Positions 46,179 to 55,809 are shown, numbered from the stretch's first letter. The stretch: 64,000 nucleotides of DNA from DATLGB01 sp963724135 (GCA_963724135.1 CAVRTA010000002.1:315213-379212); one strand, 5' to 3'. The notes: generated by a model from the letters alone, not told the origin. Made by a program: numbers and translations.

Positions 46179-47290
46179 CGCCAGCCGAGGATCAGGTCCT
46201 TCAGCGCCCGGTAGGCCGGCGTCGTCGAGCCGTCGTCGTCGTCGAGGATCGCCGTCTCCCAGGGGTCCTTGCGCCACTTCGGCTTGCGGAACCACTGGTA
46301 CTGCAGCATCTGGCGCGCGCCCGACCGGCGAGCGATCTTCCAGGACGCGACGAGCGCCTTGCTGACCTGGCCCCAGGTCAGACGGCGGCCGAAGGCGCGC
46401 TTGTCGAACCTGCTGTTCGGCGTCGGATAGGCGTACTCGGTGAAGTACAGCGGCAGGGGGATGACCCGCTTGAGCTTGCGCAGGTTGCCCATCCCCCAGG
46501 TGCCCGGCGGCTCCTTGTGCGGGGTGAGGTCGTGCAGCTGGAACGGATGGTGGGCCCAGCCGATGATGCCGCGCAGCCGGCGCGGCCGGACGCCACGCAT
46601 GAACCAGTCGATGCCCGGCTGCGCCGACGTCTCTCCGGCGAGCACCTCCGCATCGGGTGCGACCCCGTGGATCGCGCGCGCGGCCTCGTTCACGATCGGC
46701 GTGTACATGCGCCCGCGCCAGTAGCGCAGGCAAGCCACCTGCAGGTTCATCGTGCGCTTCTTGGTCAGCACCTTCGCGCGGAAGGTCCTGCCGCGCTTGA
46801 CCATCAGGCGCGGGAACTGGCGCACGAAACGTCTCTGCCCCTTGGGGTCGCACTTGCCGTGCGGCTCGAGGAGCAGGTCCGGCTCGTTGGTGATCGAGTA
46901 GCGCTGCACGTCCTCGCCGAAGTGCTGCGCCACGTTGGCGGCCCACACGGCGAAGTGCTGCGGGCTCGTCTGCTGGTGCCACACGAGCGTCATCTGGGGC
47001 TCGAGCCCGTGCGCGAGCACCGCCTGCACGGCGCTCTCGTAGAAGTGCAGGTCTGGCCGGCTGCTCTCGACGCTCGTGTCCTTGAGGACCTTCTTGCTCC
47101 GCCCGCGCTTGTGCTCGAAGTTGATGCGCACGTTGGTGCCGCCCATCTCGACGAACTGCTGGAGCGCCACCTCACGGCTGTTGTAGCCGTAGACGACGGC
47201 CATGTCGTCCTGCATGGCCACCTCCATGTCGGCGCGGGCGGCCACCGGGAAGGCGGCGAGCAGGAGCAGGCTGAGAATCAGGAGGCGCAC
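46175..47290 (-). CDS. Secreted glycoside-hydrolase-like TIM-barrel protein
   Basis: A 371-residue protein with a signal peptide (~1-19). The pattern of a GH-A clan barrel is visible: GGTNVRINFEHKRG, then YSITNEPDLL with the acid/base Glu after Asn, and LYFTEYAYPTP with a candidate nucleophile Glu. IIGWAHHPFQLHD lies between them. The enzyme probably cuts a polysaccharide outside the cell; the GH family and substrate are not determined. It is divergent from the M19-like gene. Confidence 0.75.
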   Translation of the reverse strand: MRLLILSLLLLAAFPVAARADMEVAMQDDMAVVYGYNSREVALQQFVEMGGTNVRINFEHKRGRSKKVLKDTSVESSRPDLHFYESAVQAVLAHGLEPQMTLVWHQQTSPQHFAVWAANVAQHFGEDVQRYSITNEPDLLLEPHGKCDPKGQRRFVRQFPRLMVKRGRTFRAKVLTKKRTMNLQVACLRYWRGRMYTPIVNEAARAIHGVAPDAEVLAGETSAQPGIDWFMRGVRPRRLRGIIGWAHHPFQLHDLTPHKEPPGTWGMGNLRKLKRVIPLPLYFTEYAYPTPNSRFDKRAFGRRLTWGQVSKALVASWKIARRSGARQMLQYQWFRKPKWRKDPWETAILDDDDGSTTPAYRALKDLILGWR

Positions 47291-47404
47291 TGGGTAGCAA
47301 ACGGGTCAGGACGGCGAAAGTTGCCGCACGATCGAGCAGCCGGGCAGAGTAGCGGCGCCGTCTCAGCGGAGAATCAAGGCCCCGCCGGCTGGGATACTGG
47401 CCCG

Positions 47405-49471
47405 GTGGTGCGACGCCTGCTCCTCGTGGTGATCCTGCTCGTGACGGCGGCGCCCGCGCCGGCGTCGGACGCCCGCTATCGGCTCGCGGGCGGGTGCTAC
47501 GAGCTGCGCTCGGGCGGGGCGAAGGTGGCGGGGCCGGTACGGGTGGAGGCGTCGGCACCCGGCCGTTATCTGCTCTACGACGTGCGCGGGAAGTTCCTGT
47601 CGGGGCCGTCGCTGGAGCCGGTGGACGCGCCTGGTCCGGCAACCGACTATGCGGTGACCGGCGGGCGGCGCGCGTTCTCGTTGAAGCCCCAGGCCGGCGA
47701 TGCGCCCAGAGGGACGTTCTCCTTCGCCCGTCGCTCTGGCTGCGCCGAGTTCCCCGACGCCGACACGGATGTCAAAGGGCGCGTGCGCCGCGGCAAGCGC
47801 CCCTGGCAGGGCGTGCGCGGGCTGATCGACAGCCACTTCCACTGGATCGCCTCGGACGCGTTCGGGGGCAACGCGCACTGCGGGCGGCCGTGGTCGCCGT
47901 ATGGCGTGGCGGCGGCGCTGGTCGACTGTCCCGACCACGCCCCGGGCCAGCCGGGTCTGACGTTCGAGAACGTGCTCTCGGGCAACGACCCGACGGCCAC
48001 GCACGATCTGGTGGGATGGCCGACCTTCAAGGACTGGCCGAAACCCACGTCGCTGACGCACGAGAACGCCTACCACCGCTGGGTCGAGCGCGCCCACCGC
48101 GGCGGCCTGCGGCTGGCGGTCGTCCTGTTCTTCGACAACGCCCAGCTGTGCGGCGTGTGGCCGCAGCGCTCGTACGGCTGCGACGAGATGGAGACCGTGC
48201 GGCGCGAGATCGCCCACCTGAAGGAGCTGCGCGACTACATCGACGCGCAGTCCGGCGGGCCCGGGCGGGGCTGGATGAAGATCGTCCGTTCGCCGTTCGC
48301 CGCGCGCCGGGCGATCAACCAGGGCAAGCTCGCCGTCGTGATGGGGATCGAGACGTCACGGCTGTTCGACTGCCGCGTCGTCGACGAGGTCCCGTCGTGC
48401 ACGAAGGAGTCGATCGACGAGTCGCTGCGCGCCGCGCGCCGGCTCGGCATCCGCTCGCTCGAGATCACCGGCAAGTTCGACAACGCGCTGGCCGGCGTGG
48501 CCGGCGACCCGGGCACGAACGGGGTCGTCACCAACAGCGGCAACCGGCTCGAAACCGGAAGCTACCTGCGGATGAAGAGCTGTTCGGGGCTGCCGTCGGG
48601 CGCGATCGACAAGCCGCAGCTGAGTGCGTTCCCGTTCGCGCCGCCCTTCGGCGAAGGCGTGACGCCCGTCTATCCCCCGCCGCCGCACTGCAACGAGCTC
48701 GGGCTATCCGACCTCGGCACCCACCTGATCAATCGGATGGCCGACACGCGCACGATCCTCGATCCCGACCACATGGCCGCGCGGGCGCGGATCGCGGCGC
48801 TCGACGTCATGGGCAAGCGGCGCTACTCGGGGGTCATCTCGTCGCACTCGTGGTCGACGCCGGTCGACGAGCCGCGGATCCTGCGCATGGGCGGCGTCGT
48901 GTTCCCGAAGGCGGCGGCGATCGGCCAGGCGTCGACGACGGACTGGTTCGTCGGCGAGTACAAGCGCTTGAAGAAGCTCCGCGACCCGCGCTACGCGTGG
49001 GGCTTCGGCTTCGGCTCTGACTCCAACGGCGTCGCCAAGCAGCCGACGGCCCGCGCGGAGGCGAACGTGAAGTACCCGTTCCGGTCCTACGACGGCGGGC
49101 AGGTCGTGAGCCAGATGACGACCGGCAGGCGCACGTGGGACTACAACCGCGACGGCGTCGCCAACTACGGGCTCTACCTCGACTGGCTGCAGGAGCTGCG
49201 CCAGCGGCTCGGCGGCCGCTTCGTGCGCGACATGCTGCGCGGCCCCGAGGCCTACCTGCAGATGTGGGAGCGCGCCTACGGCGTGCCGCGCCGGCCGCGC
49301 ATGAGCCGCATCCGCGTCGGGATGCCCGTGCGCACGCTGCTGACGCGCGTCGGCCAGCCGCGCCTGCGCCGCGCGCGCGTGTGGGTCTACGAGGACGGCA
49401 CGCGCGTCTTTCTGACCGGCGCTGGGCGCGTCGAGCGCCTCGAGCGCCCGCTGCCGATCAACACGCGCTAA
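47405..49471 (+). CDS. Secreted metal-dependent hydrolase, peptidase M19 (membrane dipeptidase)-like
   Basis: A 688-residue protein from GTG 47405 (or 47408). Signal peptide ~1-22; N-terminal beta domain to ~135; then an amidohydrolase-like barrel: LIDSHFHWI (metal-binding HxH), VVMGIETSRLF (bridging Glu), LEITGKFDNALAG, ILDPDHMA and SSHSWS (later metal-ligand positions). The order fits M19 renal-dipeptidase relatives, though the protein is far longer than the usual ~350 residues. A C-terminal ~75 residues (IRVGMPVRTLLTRVGQPRLR onward) form an extra domain. Substrate unknown. Confidence 0.72.
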   Translation: MVRRLLLVVILLVTAAPAPASDARYRLAGGCYELRSGGAKVAGPVRVEASAPGRYLLYDVRGKFLSGPSLEPVDAPGPATDYAVTGGRRAFSLKPQAGDAPRGTFSFARRSGCAEFPDADTDVKGRVRRGKRPWQGVRGLIDSHFHWIASDAFGGNAHCGRPWSPYGVAAALVDCPDHAPGQPGLTFENVLSGNDPTATHDLVGWPTFKDWPKPTSLTHENAYHRWVERAHRGGLRLAVVLFFDNAQLCGVWPQRSYGCDEMETVRREIAHLKELRDYIDAQSGGPGRGWMKIVRSPFAARRAINQGKLAVVMGIETSRLFDCRVVDEVPSCTKESIDESLRAARRLGIRSLEITGKFDNALAGVAGDPGTNGVVTNSGNRLETGSYLRMKSCSGLPSGAIDKPQLSAFPFAPPFGEGVTPVYPPPPHCNELGLSDLGTHLINRMADTRTILDPDHMAARARIAALDVMGKRRYSGVISSHSWSTPVDEPRILRMGGVVFPKAAAIGQASTTDWFVGEYKRLKKLRDPRYAWGFGFGSDSNGVAKQPTARAEANVKYPFRSYDGGQVVSQMTTGRRTWDYNRDGVANYGLYLDWLQELRQRLGGRFVRDMLRGPEAYLQMWERAYGVPRRPRMSRIRVGMPVRTLLTRVGQPRLRRARVWVYEDGTRVFLTGAGRVERLERPLPINTR

Positions 49472-49483
49472 CGACTCACGGCA

Positions 49484-50149
49484 CTAGAGCTCGATGCGCA
49501 TCGAGCTCGCGAGCGCGCCCCCGAGGTGGTGCACCTGCTTGCCGAAGCGGCACTCGACCGGCCCCCCGAAGGGCTGCTTGTCGACGACCTCGACGTCGTC
49601 GCCCGGCGCGATCCCGCGCTCGGACAGGTAGCGCAGCATCTCCGGGTCGGAGTCCGAGACGCGGACGAAGCGACCGCTCTGGCCGGGCTCGAGTGCTTGG
49701 AGCGGCAGCGAGCGGGCCTCCTCGATGCGGCCGTCGAGCGTCGGGATCGGGTCGCCGTGCGGGTCGCGCGTGGGGTGGCCGAGCTTCTCGGCGATGCGCC
49801 GCTCGAGGTCCTCGGAGATCACGTGCTCCAGGCGCTCGGCCTCGTCGTGCACCCGGTCCCAGGGCACGTCGAGGTGGCGGTGCAGGTAGAGCTCGAGCAG
49901 CCGGTGATGGCGGATCACCTCGAGCGCGAGCTCGCGGCCGCGGTCGGTGAGGGTGACGCCGCGGTAGGCCTCGACCTCGACCAGGCCACGCTCGGCGAGC
50001 TTGCGCGTCATCGCCGAAGCCGAGCCGGGCGTGACGCCGAGGCGGTGCGCGAGCTCGGCCGTGCCGACGGCCGTGCCGTGGCGGTCGGCGAGCGCGTGGA
50101 TCGCCTTGAGGTAGTCCTCCGTGGCCTCGCTCTCGGCGCGGACGGCCAT
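49484..50149 (-). CDS. DtxR-family metal-dependent transcriptional regulator
   Basis: A 221-residue protein. N-terminal winged helix (~5-65: ATEDYLKAIHALADRHG, LGVTPGSASAMTRKLAERGLV, part), dimerisation/metal domain (~66-140: HHRLLELYLHRHL, HDEAERLEHVIS with His/Glu/Met-type ligand positions) and a C-terminal SH3/FeoA-like domain (~150-221). It overlaps the ZIP gene by one base (TGATG). In DtxR relatives Fe2+ or Mn2+ binding enables DNA binding, so it likely controls this operon. Confidence 0.92.
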   Translation of the reverse strand: MAVRAESEATEDYLKAIHALADRHGTAVGTAELAHRLGVTPGSASAMTRKLAERGLVEVEAYRGVTLTDRGRELALEVIRHHRLLELYLHRHLDVPWDRVHDEAERLEHVISEDLERRIAEKLGHPTRDPHGDPIPTLDGRIEEARSLPLQALEPGQSGRFVRVSDSDPEMLRYLSERGIAPGDDVEVVDKQPFGGPVECRFGKQVHHLGGALASSMRIEL

Positions 50150-51318
50150 CACGCTGCGACCAACAGGCTGGTGCCGAACATGACCGCGACGCCGGTGAGG
50201 ATCCCGACCACGGTCGCCGGATACAGGATGCGGCCCGCCGCGTCCTTGAGAGAGGGGGCGATCTGCACGATCACCTGGACGATTGCGCCGATGCCGAGGC
50301 CGAGGAGCAGGGCGGCCAGGTCGGCGTTGGGGGCCGAGGCGCCGATCACGGCGCCCGCGATGGCGGGCGCGCCGGCGATCGCCCCGAGCACGGCCAGCCG
50401 TGTCAGCGGGGTGCGGCGCTGCTTGGCCAGCGGGGCCACGATCGCGAGCCCCTCGGTGGTGTTGTGCAGCGCGAACCCGAAGACGAGGAACGCGCCCAGC
50501 GCGAGCTCGCCGATCGCGTAGGCGGTGCCGATCGCGAGCCCCTCGCCGAGGTTGTGCAGGCCGATCCCGATCGCGATCAGCAGCGAGAGCACGAAGGGGC
50601 TCGACGCGTTCGCCCGCCGGTCGCGCAGCCAGCGGTCCACGCCCACGAGCGCAAGGTAGGAGGCCGCCGCGCCGATGAACAGGAGCTCGACGCCGCCGAG
50701 TGCGCCGGCCGCGCCGATCTCCTGGCCCTCGAGATAGGCGTCGACGGCGAGGAAGCCGAGCAGCCCGACGGTCAGTGCGAGGAAGAAGCGCACGACACCC
50801 TCGCGCGCGGTGCGCAGGTAGGGCAGGAACAGCATCCCGAGCAGCACGGGCAGGATGCCGACGTAGAGCCCGAGCAGCGCCATCAGCCCGAAGAAGGTGC
50901 CGTCGCGGCTGGGCGTGGCGACCGCGACCGGGATCTCGTGCTCGATCGTCAGGCCGCTCGACGTCACGAAGGTCACGACGTAGGGGTTGCCCTCGCTCCA
51001 CGGGTAGTCGAGCGTGAACCGCTCGCTCGCCAGCCGGTCGAGCGTCGGGTCACCGGCGCTGAAGTCGACGTAGGAGTCGGCGACGAAGACCTGCGCGACC
51101 GTGACCGGGTCCGGCCCCGTGTTGCGCACGGTGAGCTCGATCTTGCCCGGCTCGAGGGTGGTGCGCTCGAAGGCGAGCTCCTCGACCGGCGGGCCGACGC
51201 GGTCGCCGAGCGTGTCGCCGCCGAACGCCAGCAGCGCGGCGAGCGCGGCGCCGATCAGGGCGAGGGGCACGGCGGCCAGCAGCCAGGCCGGGGCGCGCTT
51301 GATCGAGGTCGTCGTCAC
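50149..51318 (-). CDS. ZIP-family metal permease with extracytoplasmic N-terminal domain
   Basis: A 389-residue protein. After helix 1 (~11-33) comes a ~95-residue beta-rich external domain (ERTTLEPGKIELTVRNTGPD, part), then eight membrane helices. The ZIP metal motifs are GIGLHNLGEGLAIG and FALHNTTEGLAIV on adjacent helices (His and Glu ligands). It should import Mn2+, Fe2+ or Zn2+. The external domain is unusual for a bacterial ZIP. It lies between MCO and DtxR genes, overlapping both. Confidence 0.88.
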   Translation of the reverse strand: MTTTSIKRAPAWLLAAVPLALIGAALAALLAFGGDTLGDRVGPPVEELAFERTTLEPGKIELTVRNTGPDPVTVAQVFVADSYVDFSAGDPTLDRLASERFTLDYPWSEGNPYVVTFVTSSGLTIEHEIPVAVATPSRDGTFFGLMALLGLYVGILPVLLGMLFLPYLRTAREGVVRFFLALTVGLLGFLAVDAYLEGQEIGAAGALGGVELLFIGAAASYLALVGVDRWLRDRRANASSPFVLSLLIAIGIGLHNLGEGLAIGTAYAIGELALGAFLVFGFALHNTTEGLAIVAPLAKQRRTPLTRLAVLGAIAGAPAIAGAVIGASAPNADLAALLLGLGIGAIVQVIVQIAPSLKDAAGRILYPATVVGILTGVAVMFGTSLLVAA

Positions 51319-52340
51319 GTGACCTCGAAGAAGCCCATCCAGCCGAGCTCGGCGAACTCGGTCTTGTGGGCGTGGAACATGAACTTGCCGGCGTACGGGA
51401 ACCGCAGCTCGAGGATGCCGCGCTGGCCCTGCACCTGCGCGATCGTGTCGGTGAACTCGGCCGGCTCGAGCCGCGTGCCGGTCGGGTAGTAGTCGAAGAA
51501 GTTCCCGTGCACGTGGAACGAGTTGATCGGGTCGTACTCGAGCATGTTGCCGAGGTAGATCCGCACCAGCTCGTCGCGCTTGACCCGGATCGGCTCGTTG
51601 GCGTAGTGGAAGGCGACCGTGTTGACGGCGTAGACCTGGTTGCCCTCGGCGTCGAAGTTCGTGTTGAAGCCGTTCTGGATCATCACGAGCTCGTCGGCTT
51701 CGGGGCGGTCCTGCTTGGGATCGACGATGAAGGCGCCGTACATGCCCCGCGCGATGTGCTCGGCGAGCGGGCCGACATGGCAGTGGTAGAGGTGCATGCC
51801 GAACGGCCGCGCGTCGAACTCGTAGGTCGCCGACTTGCCGGGCTCGATCACCCCCAGGCCCATGCCGGGGATCCCGTCCATGTCCGAGGGGTGGATGCCG
51901 TGGAAGTGCATCGTGTGCGGGTGGGCGGACTCGTTGACGAAGCGGATGCGCAGCAGCTCGCCCTCACGCGCGCGCAGCGTCGGTCCGGGGATGCGCTCGT
52001 TGAACGTCCAGGCGGGATACTTGACGCCGGGCGCGACCTCGATCTCCTTGTCGGCGGCCCGCACCTCCCACTGACGCAGGGTCCGCCCGGACGCCAGGCG
52101 CGTCGTCCTGCCGTGGTCGAAGTCGCGCAGCAGCTCGGTCGGGTGGAAGCCGTTCGCCGCATGGTCGACGCTGACGCCCTTGCGGAACGTCGCGCCGTTG
52201 ACACCGCCGCCGTGCTCGTGCGCCGGGACACCGTGCCCGGTGTGGTCCTGCGCGGCCGAGCCGCCCGGTCGCAGCGCCGCCGCGGCGCCCGCCGCGGCCA
52301 GCGCGCCACTGCCGAGAAGTTGTCTACGGTCGATCCGCAT
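51315..52340 (-). CDS. Two-domain multicopper oxidase, Tat-exported
   Basis: A 341-residue protein from ATG 52340 (MRIDRRQLLGSG), which gives a clean twin-arginine signal; ATG 52358 would add six residues. Domain 1: TMHFHGIHPSD and YHCHVGPLAEHIARGM (T1 Cys present). Domain 2: NSFHVHGNFFDYY and FMFHAHKTEF, where the usual Cys of HCH is Ala. So type 1 copper is expected only in domain 1, as in some two-domain laccase-like proteins. It overlaps the ZIP gene (ATGA). A role in metal oxidation linked to uptake is inferred. Confidence 0.88.
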   Translation of the reverse strand: MRIDRRQLLGSGALAAAGAAAALRPGGSAAQDHTGHGVPAHEHGGGVNGATFRKGVSVDHAANGFHPTELLRDFDHGRTTRLASGRTLRQWEVRAADKEIEVAPGVKYPAWTFNERIPGPTLRAREGELLRIRFVNESAHPHTMHFHGIHPSDMDGIPGMGLGVIEPGKSATYEFDARPFGMHLYHCHVGPLAEHIARGMYGAFIVDPKQDRPEADELVMIQNGFNTNFDAEGNQVYAVNTVAFHYANEPIRVKRDELVRIYLGNMLEYDPINSFHVHGNFFDYYPTGTRLEPAEFTDTIAQVQGQRGILELRFPYAGKFMFHAHKTEFAELGWMGFFEVT

Positions 52341-52341
52341 C

Positions 52342-52355
52342 TTTGGCAAGACTAA
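52342..52355. promoter_or_regulatory. Possible DtxR-type operator at the MCO start
   Basis: TTTGGCAAGACTAA lies directly before the MCO start at 52340. It matches 10 of 14 positions of the 3' part of the DtxR/IdeR box (TTAGGCTAACCTAA form) and is an imperfect palindrome. Binding here would block MCO-ZIP-DtxR transcription. The divergent hydrolase gene begins 84 bp away and might share control. Confidence 0.35.
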
Positions 52356-52438
52356 CATCTTCTCTCGCCGCCGACGAACTTTTGTCAGGGAACGCGCGTG
52401 ACCGCCACATCGGGGCGGCCGCTGCGTTATGGAAGGCA

Positions 52439-54649
52439 GTGCGTCTCGTCCCGCTCCTGTTGCTCGCGGTCCTGGCGTGCGCGCCTGCCGCGCACGCCTC
52501 GAGCGCCCCCGACGGCGGCGAGGTGTTCGAGCCGCGACCGCTGTCGGAGCCGCTGTACGCCACCAGGGCGCAGACGCATCAGCAGGTCGTCGAGGCGTCG
52601 GACGGCGTCGACCTGTTCGTCGAGACGTGGCTCCCGGACGCCCAGGATGGGCACGTGCCGCCGGCCAAGCTGCCCGCGATCCTGATCATGACGCCGTACG
52701 TGCAGCCCGGCGTGCAGCGCTACACGACCCGCAACCTCGCCAACGTCGTCGAGTGGTTCACGCAGCGCGGGTACGCGGTCGCGCAGCATCACGTGCGCGG
52801 CACCGGGGCATCGGGCGGCTGCCTCGAGCAGACGGCCGAGCTGCAGATCGACGACGGCGCCCGCGTCGTCGAATGGCTCGGCCGCGACGCGCCGTGGGCC
52901 GACGGCAACGTGGGCATGTACGGGATCTCCTACGACGCCGAGACGCAGATCTCCGTCGCCGGGCGCGGCGATCCGGCGAGGACGTCCTACCTGAAGGCGA
53001 TCGTTCCCTCGGAGTCGGTCGGCGGGCAGTACGAGTACTCCTACATGGACGGCGTGCCCTATGCCGGCCAGGCGCTGCTGTCCAACGCCGCCTATCTGCT
53101 GACGAGCATGGAGGGCGCGGGCGCCGATCCCAAGACGCTCGAGCGTGCCGGCTGCGTGCCGGACCTGCTCGCCAACTCCGCCGATCCCAGCGGCGACATG
53201 ACGCCGTTCTGGAAGATCCGCGAGTACCGCCCGGGGGCGCCGAACATCAAGGCGGCCACCCTGTGGCTGCACGGCTTCGCCGACTGGAACGTCCAGCCGA
53301 TCACCGTCAGCGGCTTCTTCGAGCGCCTGCCCGAGAGCACCCCGCACAAGGGCCTGTTCGGGCAGTGGAACCACAACTACCCCGACAAGCACGACAGCGT
53401 CGCCGGCGAGTGGGCGCGCTCGGACTGGCTGCCCATGGCCACCGCCTGGTACGACCGCTACCTCAAGGACCTCGACACCGGCGTCGAGGACTGGCCGGAG
53501 GTGCAGATCCAGGGCAACGACGGCCAATGGCGCGCCGAGGCCGACTACCCGACGACCGGCGGCCCCGCCGGTCACCTGCCGCTCGGCGCCGACGGCAAGT
53601 TCGGCGACCTCGCGCCGTCGGGTCAGACGCAGTTCACCGAGGGACCGGACGCGCAGCCGGGCAACCGTGCCGTGTTCGCCACGGCGCCACTCGACGCTCC
53701 GCTGCACATCACGGGGATGCCGGTGCTCGACCTGTGGCTGACCACGACGCTGCCAGACGCTCATCTCACCGCCAAGCTCCAGGTCGTCGAGGACGGCACG
53801 CCGATCACGATCGACGAGAGCGCGCAGGAGGTCGGCACCCACGGAGCCCGCTCGCTCCAGCACCTCGAGCCGATGCCGGAGAACTACTTCAAGCAGGAGG
53901 CTGCGGCACCCGCGCCCGTGCTCGAGCCGCTGCGCGTCCCGCTGCGCCTGCAGCCGGTCGACCTCGTCGTGCCGGCCGGGCACCAGCTCCAGGTCACGAT
54001 CGCCGGCGCCACCGACTGGGCACGCCAGACGGTCCCCTCCGGCGGGTCGAGCCAGATCACGCTGCTGCACGACTGCGAGCACACCAGCGCGCTGCGGTTC
54101 CTCATGGCGCGCCCGGACGGCCCCTACCTCAACGTGCGCGAGGTCGACGAGGAGGGAGCGCTCTCATCAGCCGCGGTAGCGCCGCGCATCACCGACGGCG
54201 GCGGGCTGGCGAGCGAGCCGGTGTGCGGCGAGCGGCCGGAGCGACTGCCGGCGTTCGGCCCGGAGAAGCCGGCGTCGGGAGCGTGCGAGGATGCCGAGCC
54301 GCCGGTCACCCGCATCGTCCGCGCGCGCCTCAAGCGGCGGTCGCTGTCGCTACGAGGAGTCACGCAGGACGCCGGCTGCAACGCGAGCGGAGTCGCCGGG
54401 GTGCGGGTCACGATCGCGCGCCACGGCCCGGCCAGGCGCTGCCGCTTCCTCACGCGGCGCAACCGGCTGACCAAGCCGCGCCGCTGCGTCGTCTCGAAGG
54501 GGCCCGCCCTCAGGGTGCGAGGGGCGCGCCGGTGGCGCCTGACCCGGCGAGCGCGCCTGCCGAGTGGCCGCTACTCGGCGTGGGCGATCTCCGTCGACCG
54601 CGCGGGCAACCGCGGACGGACCGCCGCGCACCGGGTTCGCTTGCGCTGA
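52439..54649 (+). CDS. Secreted CocE/NonD-type (S15) serine hydrolase with C-terminal extra domain
   Basis: A 736-residue protein; the GTG at 52439 gives a proper signal peptide (LVPLLLLAVLACAPAAHA) and has GGAAGG nearby. Alpha/beta-hydrolase core: YAVAQHHVRGTGASGG (oxyanion), MYGISYDAETQ (nucleophile Ser), and His candidate in QWNHNYPDKHD. The S15-type jelly roll follows (~400-600: PLHITGMPVLDLWLTTTLPD, part). The last ~120 residues (PPVTRIVRARLKRRS onward, four Cys) form an Ig-like appendage. Related to the edge gene at 1-1663 but with different added parts. Confidence 0.88.
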   Translation: MRLVPLLLLAVLACAPAAHASSAPDGGEVFEPRPLSEPLYATRAQTHQQVVEASDGVDLFVETWLPDAQDGHVPPAKLPAILIMTPYVQPGVQRYTTRNLANVVEWFTQRGYAVAQHHVRGTGASGGCLEQTAELQIDDGARVVEWLGRDAPWADGNVGMYGISYDAETQISVAGRGDPARTSYLKAIVPSESVGGQYEYSYMDGVPYAGQALLSNAAYLLTSMEGAGADPKTLERAGCVPDLLANSADPSGDMTPFWKIREYRPGAPNIKAATLWLHGFADWNVQPITVSGFFERLPESTPHKGLFGQWNHNYPDKHDSVAGEWARSDWLPMATAWYDRYLKDLDTGVEDWPEVQIQGNDGQWRAEADYPTTGGPAGHLPLGADGKFGDLAPSGQTQFTEGPDAQPGNRAVFATAPLDAPLHITGMPVLDLWLTTTLPDAHLTAKLQVVEDGTPITIDESAQEVGTHGARSLQHLEPMPENYFKQEAAAPAPVLEPLRVPLRLQPVDLVVPAGHQLQVTIAGATDWARQTVPSGGSSQITLLHDCEHTSALRFLMARPDGPYLNVREVDEEGALSSAAVAPRITDGGGLASEPVCGERPERLPAFGPEKPASGACEDAEPPVTRIVRARLKRRSLSLRGVTQDAGCNASGVAGVRVTIARHGPARRCRFLTRRNRLTKPRRCVVSKGPALRVRGARRWRLTRRARLPSGRYSAWAISVDRAGNRGRTAAHRVRLR

Positions 54650-54669
54650 ACCTTCCATACGATGCCCGG

Positions 54670-55809
54670 ATGGCCTGGAGTGCCGCGTCGGTGACCGACG
54701 CGCTGATGGAAGCAGCGCTCGACTGCATCATCCTCATGGACGCCGACGGGCGGATCGTCGATTTCAACCCGGCGGCCGTGGCCACGTTCGGCATCGAGCG
54801 CGAGCAGGCCCTCGGGCAGGAGCTGGCGACGCTGGTCATCCCCGTGGATCTACGCGAGGCGCACCGTGCTGCGCTCGCCCGCTACATCGACACGGGTGCA
54901 CCGACGATCCTGGACAGGCGGCTCGAGCTGCGAGCGATCCGCGCCGACGGCAGCGAGTTCCCCGCCGAGCTGACCGTCACCGACATCGGCACTCCCGAGC
55001 AGCGACTGTTCGCCGGCTTCGTACGTGACATCACCGCGAGTGTGCAGGCTCGCGACGAGCTGGCGGCGGCCGAGCGGCGCGCGCGTCACATCGCACAGAC
55101 GCTGCAGCGCAGCCTGCTGCCCCCGGCGCTGCCGGAGCCCGACCGGATCGAGCTCGCGGCTGTCTTCCTACCCGTCGGCGACGGCACCGAGCTCGGCGGC
55201 GACTTCTACGACGTGTTCGACACGGGACCGGGCAGGTGGGGCATCGTCATCGGCGACGTCGTCGGAAAGGGCATCGAGGCCGCTGCGGCGACCGCGTTGG
55301 CGCGCTTCACCCTGCGCGCTGCGGCAGTACCGGACGATCGATCACCCGCCGCGCTGCTCGCCGTCCTCAACGACCAGCTGCTGCGGCAGATGCCGACCCA
55401 GTTCTGTTCCGTCGCCTACGCCGAGGTGGACACGTCCGCTCCGGGAATCTCCGTGCGGCTCAGCGCCGGCGGCCACCCGCTCCCGTTCCTGTTGCGAAGC
55501 GACGGCGACGTTCGTCCAGCCGGGCGTCATGGCTCGCTGCTCGGAGCGGTCGACACTCCGGTCCTCGAGGATGTGGACCTCCAGCTCGGCCCCGGCGATG
55601 CGCTTGTCTTCTACACCGACGGCGTCACGGAATCGCCGACGGTCGACGGCCGCCTCGGCGAGGACCGGCTCGGAGAGCTGCTCGCCGGCTGCCGCGGCGA
55701 GCCCGCGAGCACGATCGCCGAGCGCATCGAGCACGCCGCGACCGCCGACTCCGACGTTGAGCACCCGCGGCGCGACGACATCGCCGTCGTCGTGGTGCGG
55801 GCGCTCTAG
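54670..55809 (+). CDS. PAS-domain SpoIIE-type (PP2C) protein phosphatase
   Basis: A 379-residue protein. PAS domain ~5-125 (DCIILMDADGRIVDFNPAA, ELRAIRADGSEFPAELTV), a short helix linker (ERRARHIAQTLQRSLLPPAL), then a SpoIIE/RsbU phosphatase domain with metal Asp in GGDFYDVFD, GIVIGDVVGKGIEAA and FYTDGVTES. Such enzymes dephosphorylate STAS anti-anti-sigma proteins in response to the sensor. A STAS gene lies at 57587-57895. It starts 20 bp after the hydrolase gene. The stop shares CTAG with the convergent P450. Confidence 0.92.
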   Translation: MAWSAASVTDALMEAALDCIILMDADGRIVDFNPAAVATFGIEREQALGQELATLVIPVDLREAHRAALARYIDTGAPTILDRRLELRAIRADGSEFPAELTVTDIGTPEQRLFAGFVRDITASVQARDELAAAERRARHIAQTLQRSLLPPALPEPDRIELAAVFLPVGDGTELGGDFYDVFDTGPGRWGIVIGDVVGKGIEAAAATALARFTLRAAAVPDDRSPAALLAVLNDQLLRQMPTQFCSVAYAEVDTSAPGISVRLSAGGHPLPFLLRSDGDVRPAGRHGSLLGAVDTPVLEDVDLQLGPGDALVFYTDGVTESPTVDGRLGEDRLGELLAGCRGEPASTIAERIEHAATADSDVEHPRRDDIAVVVVRAL

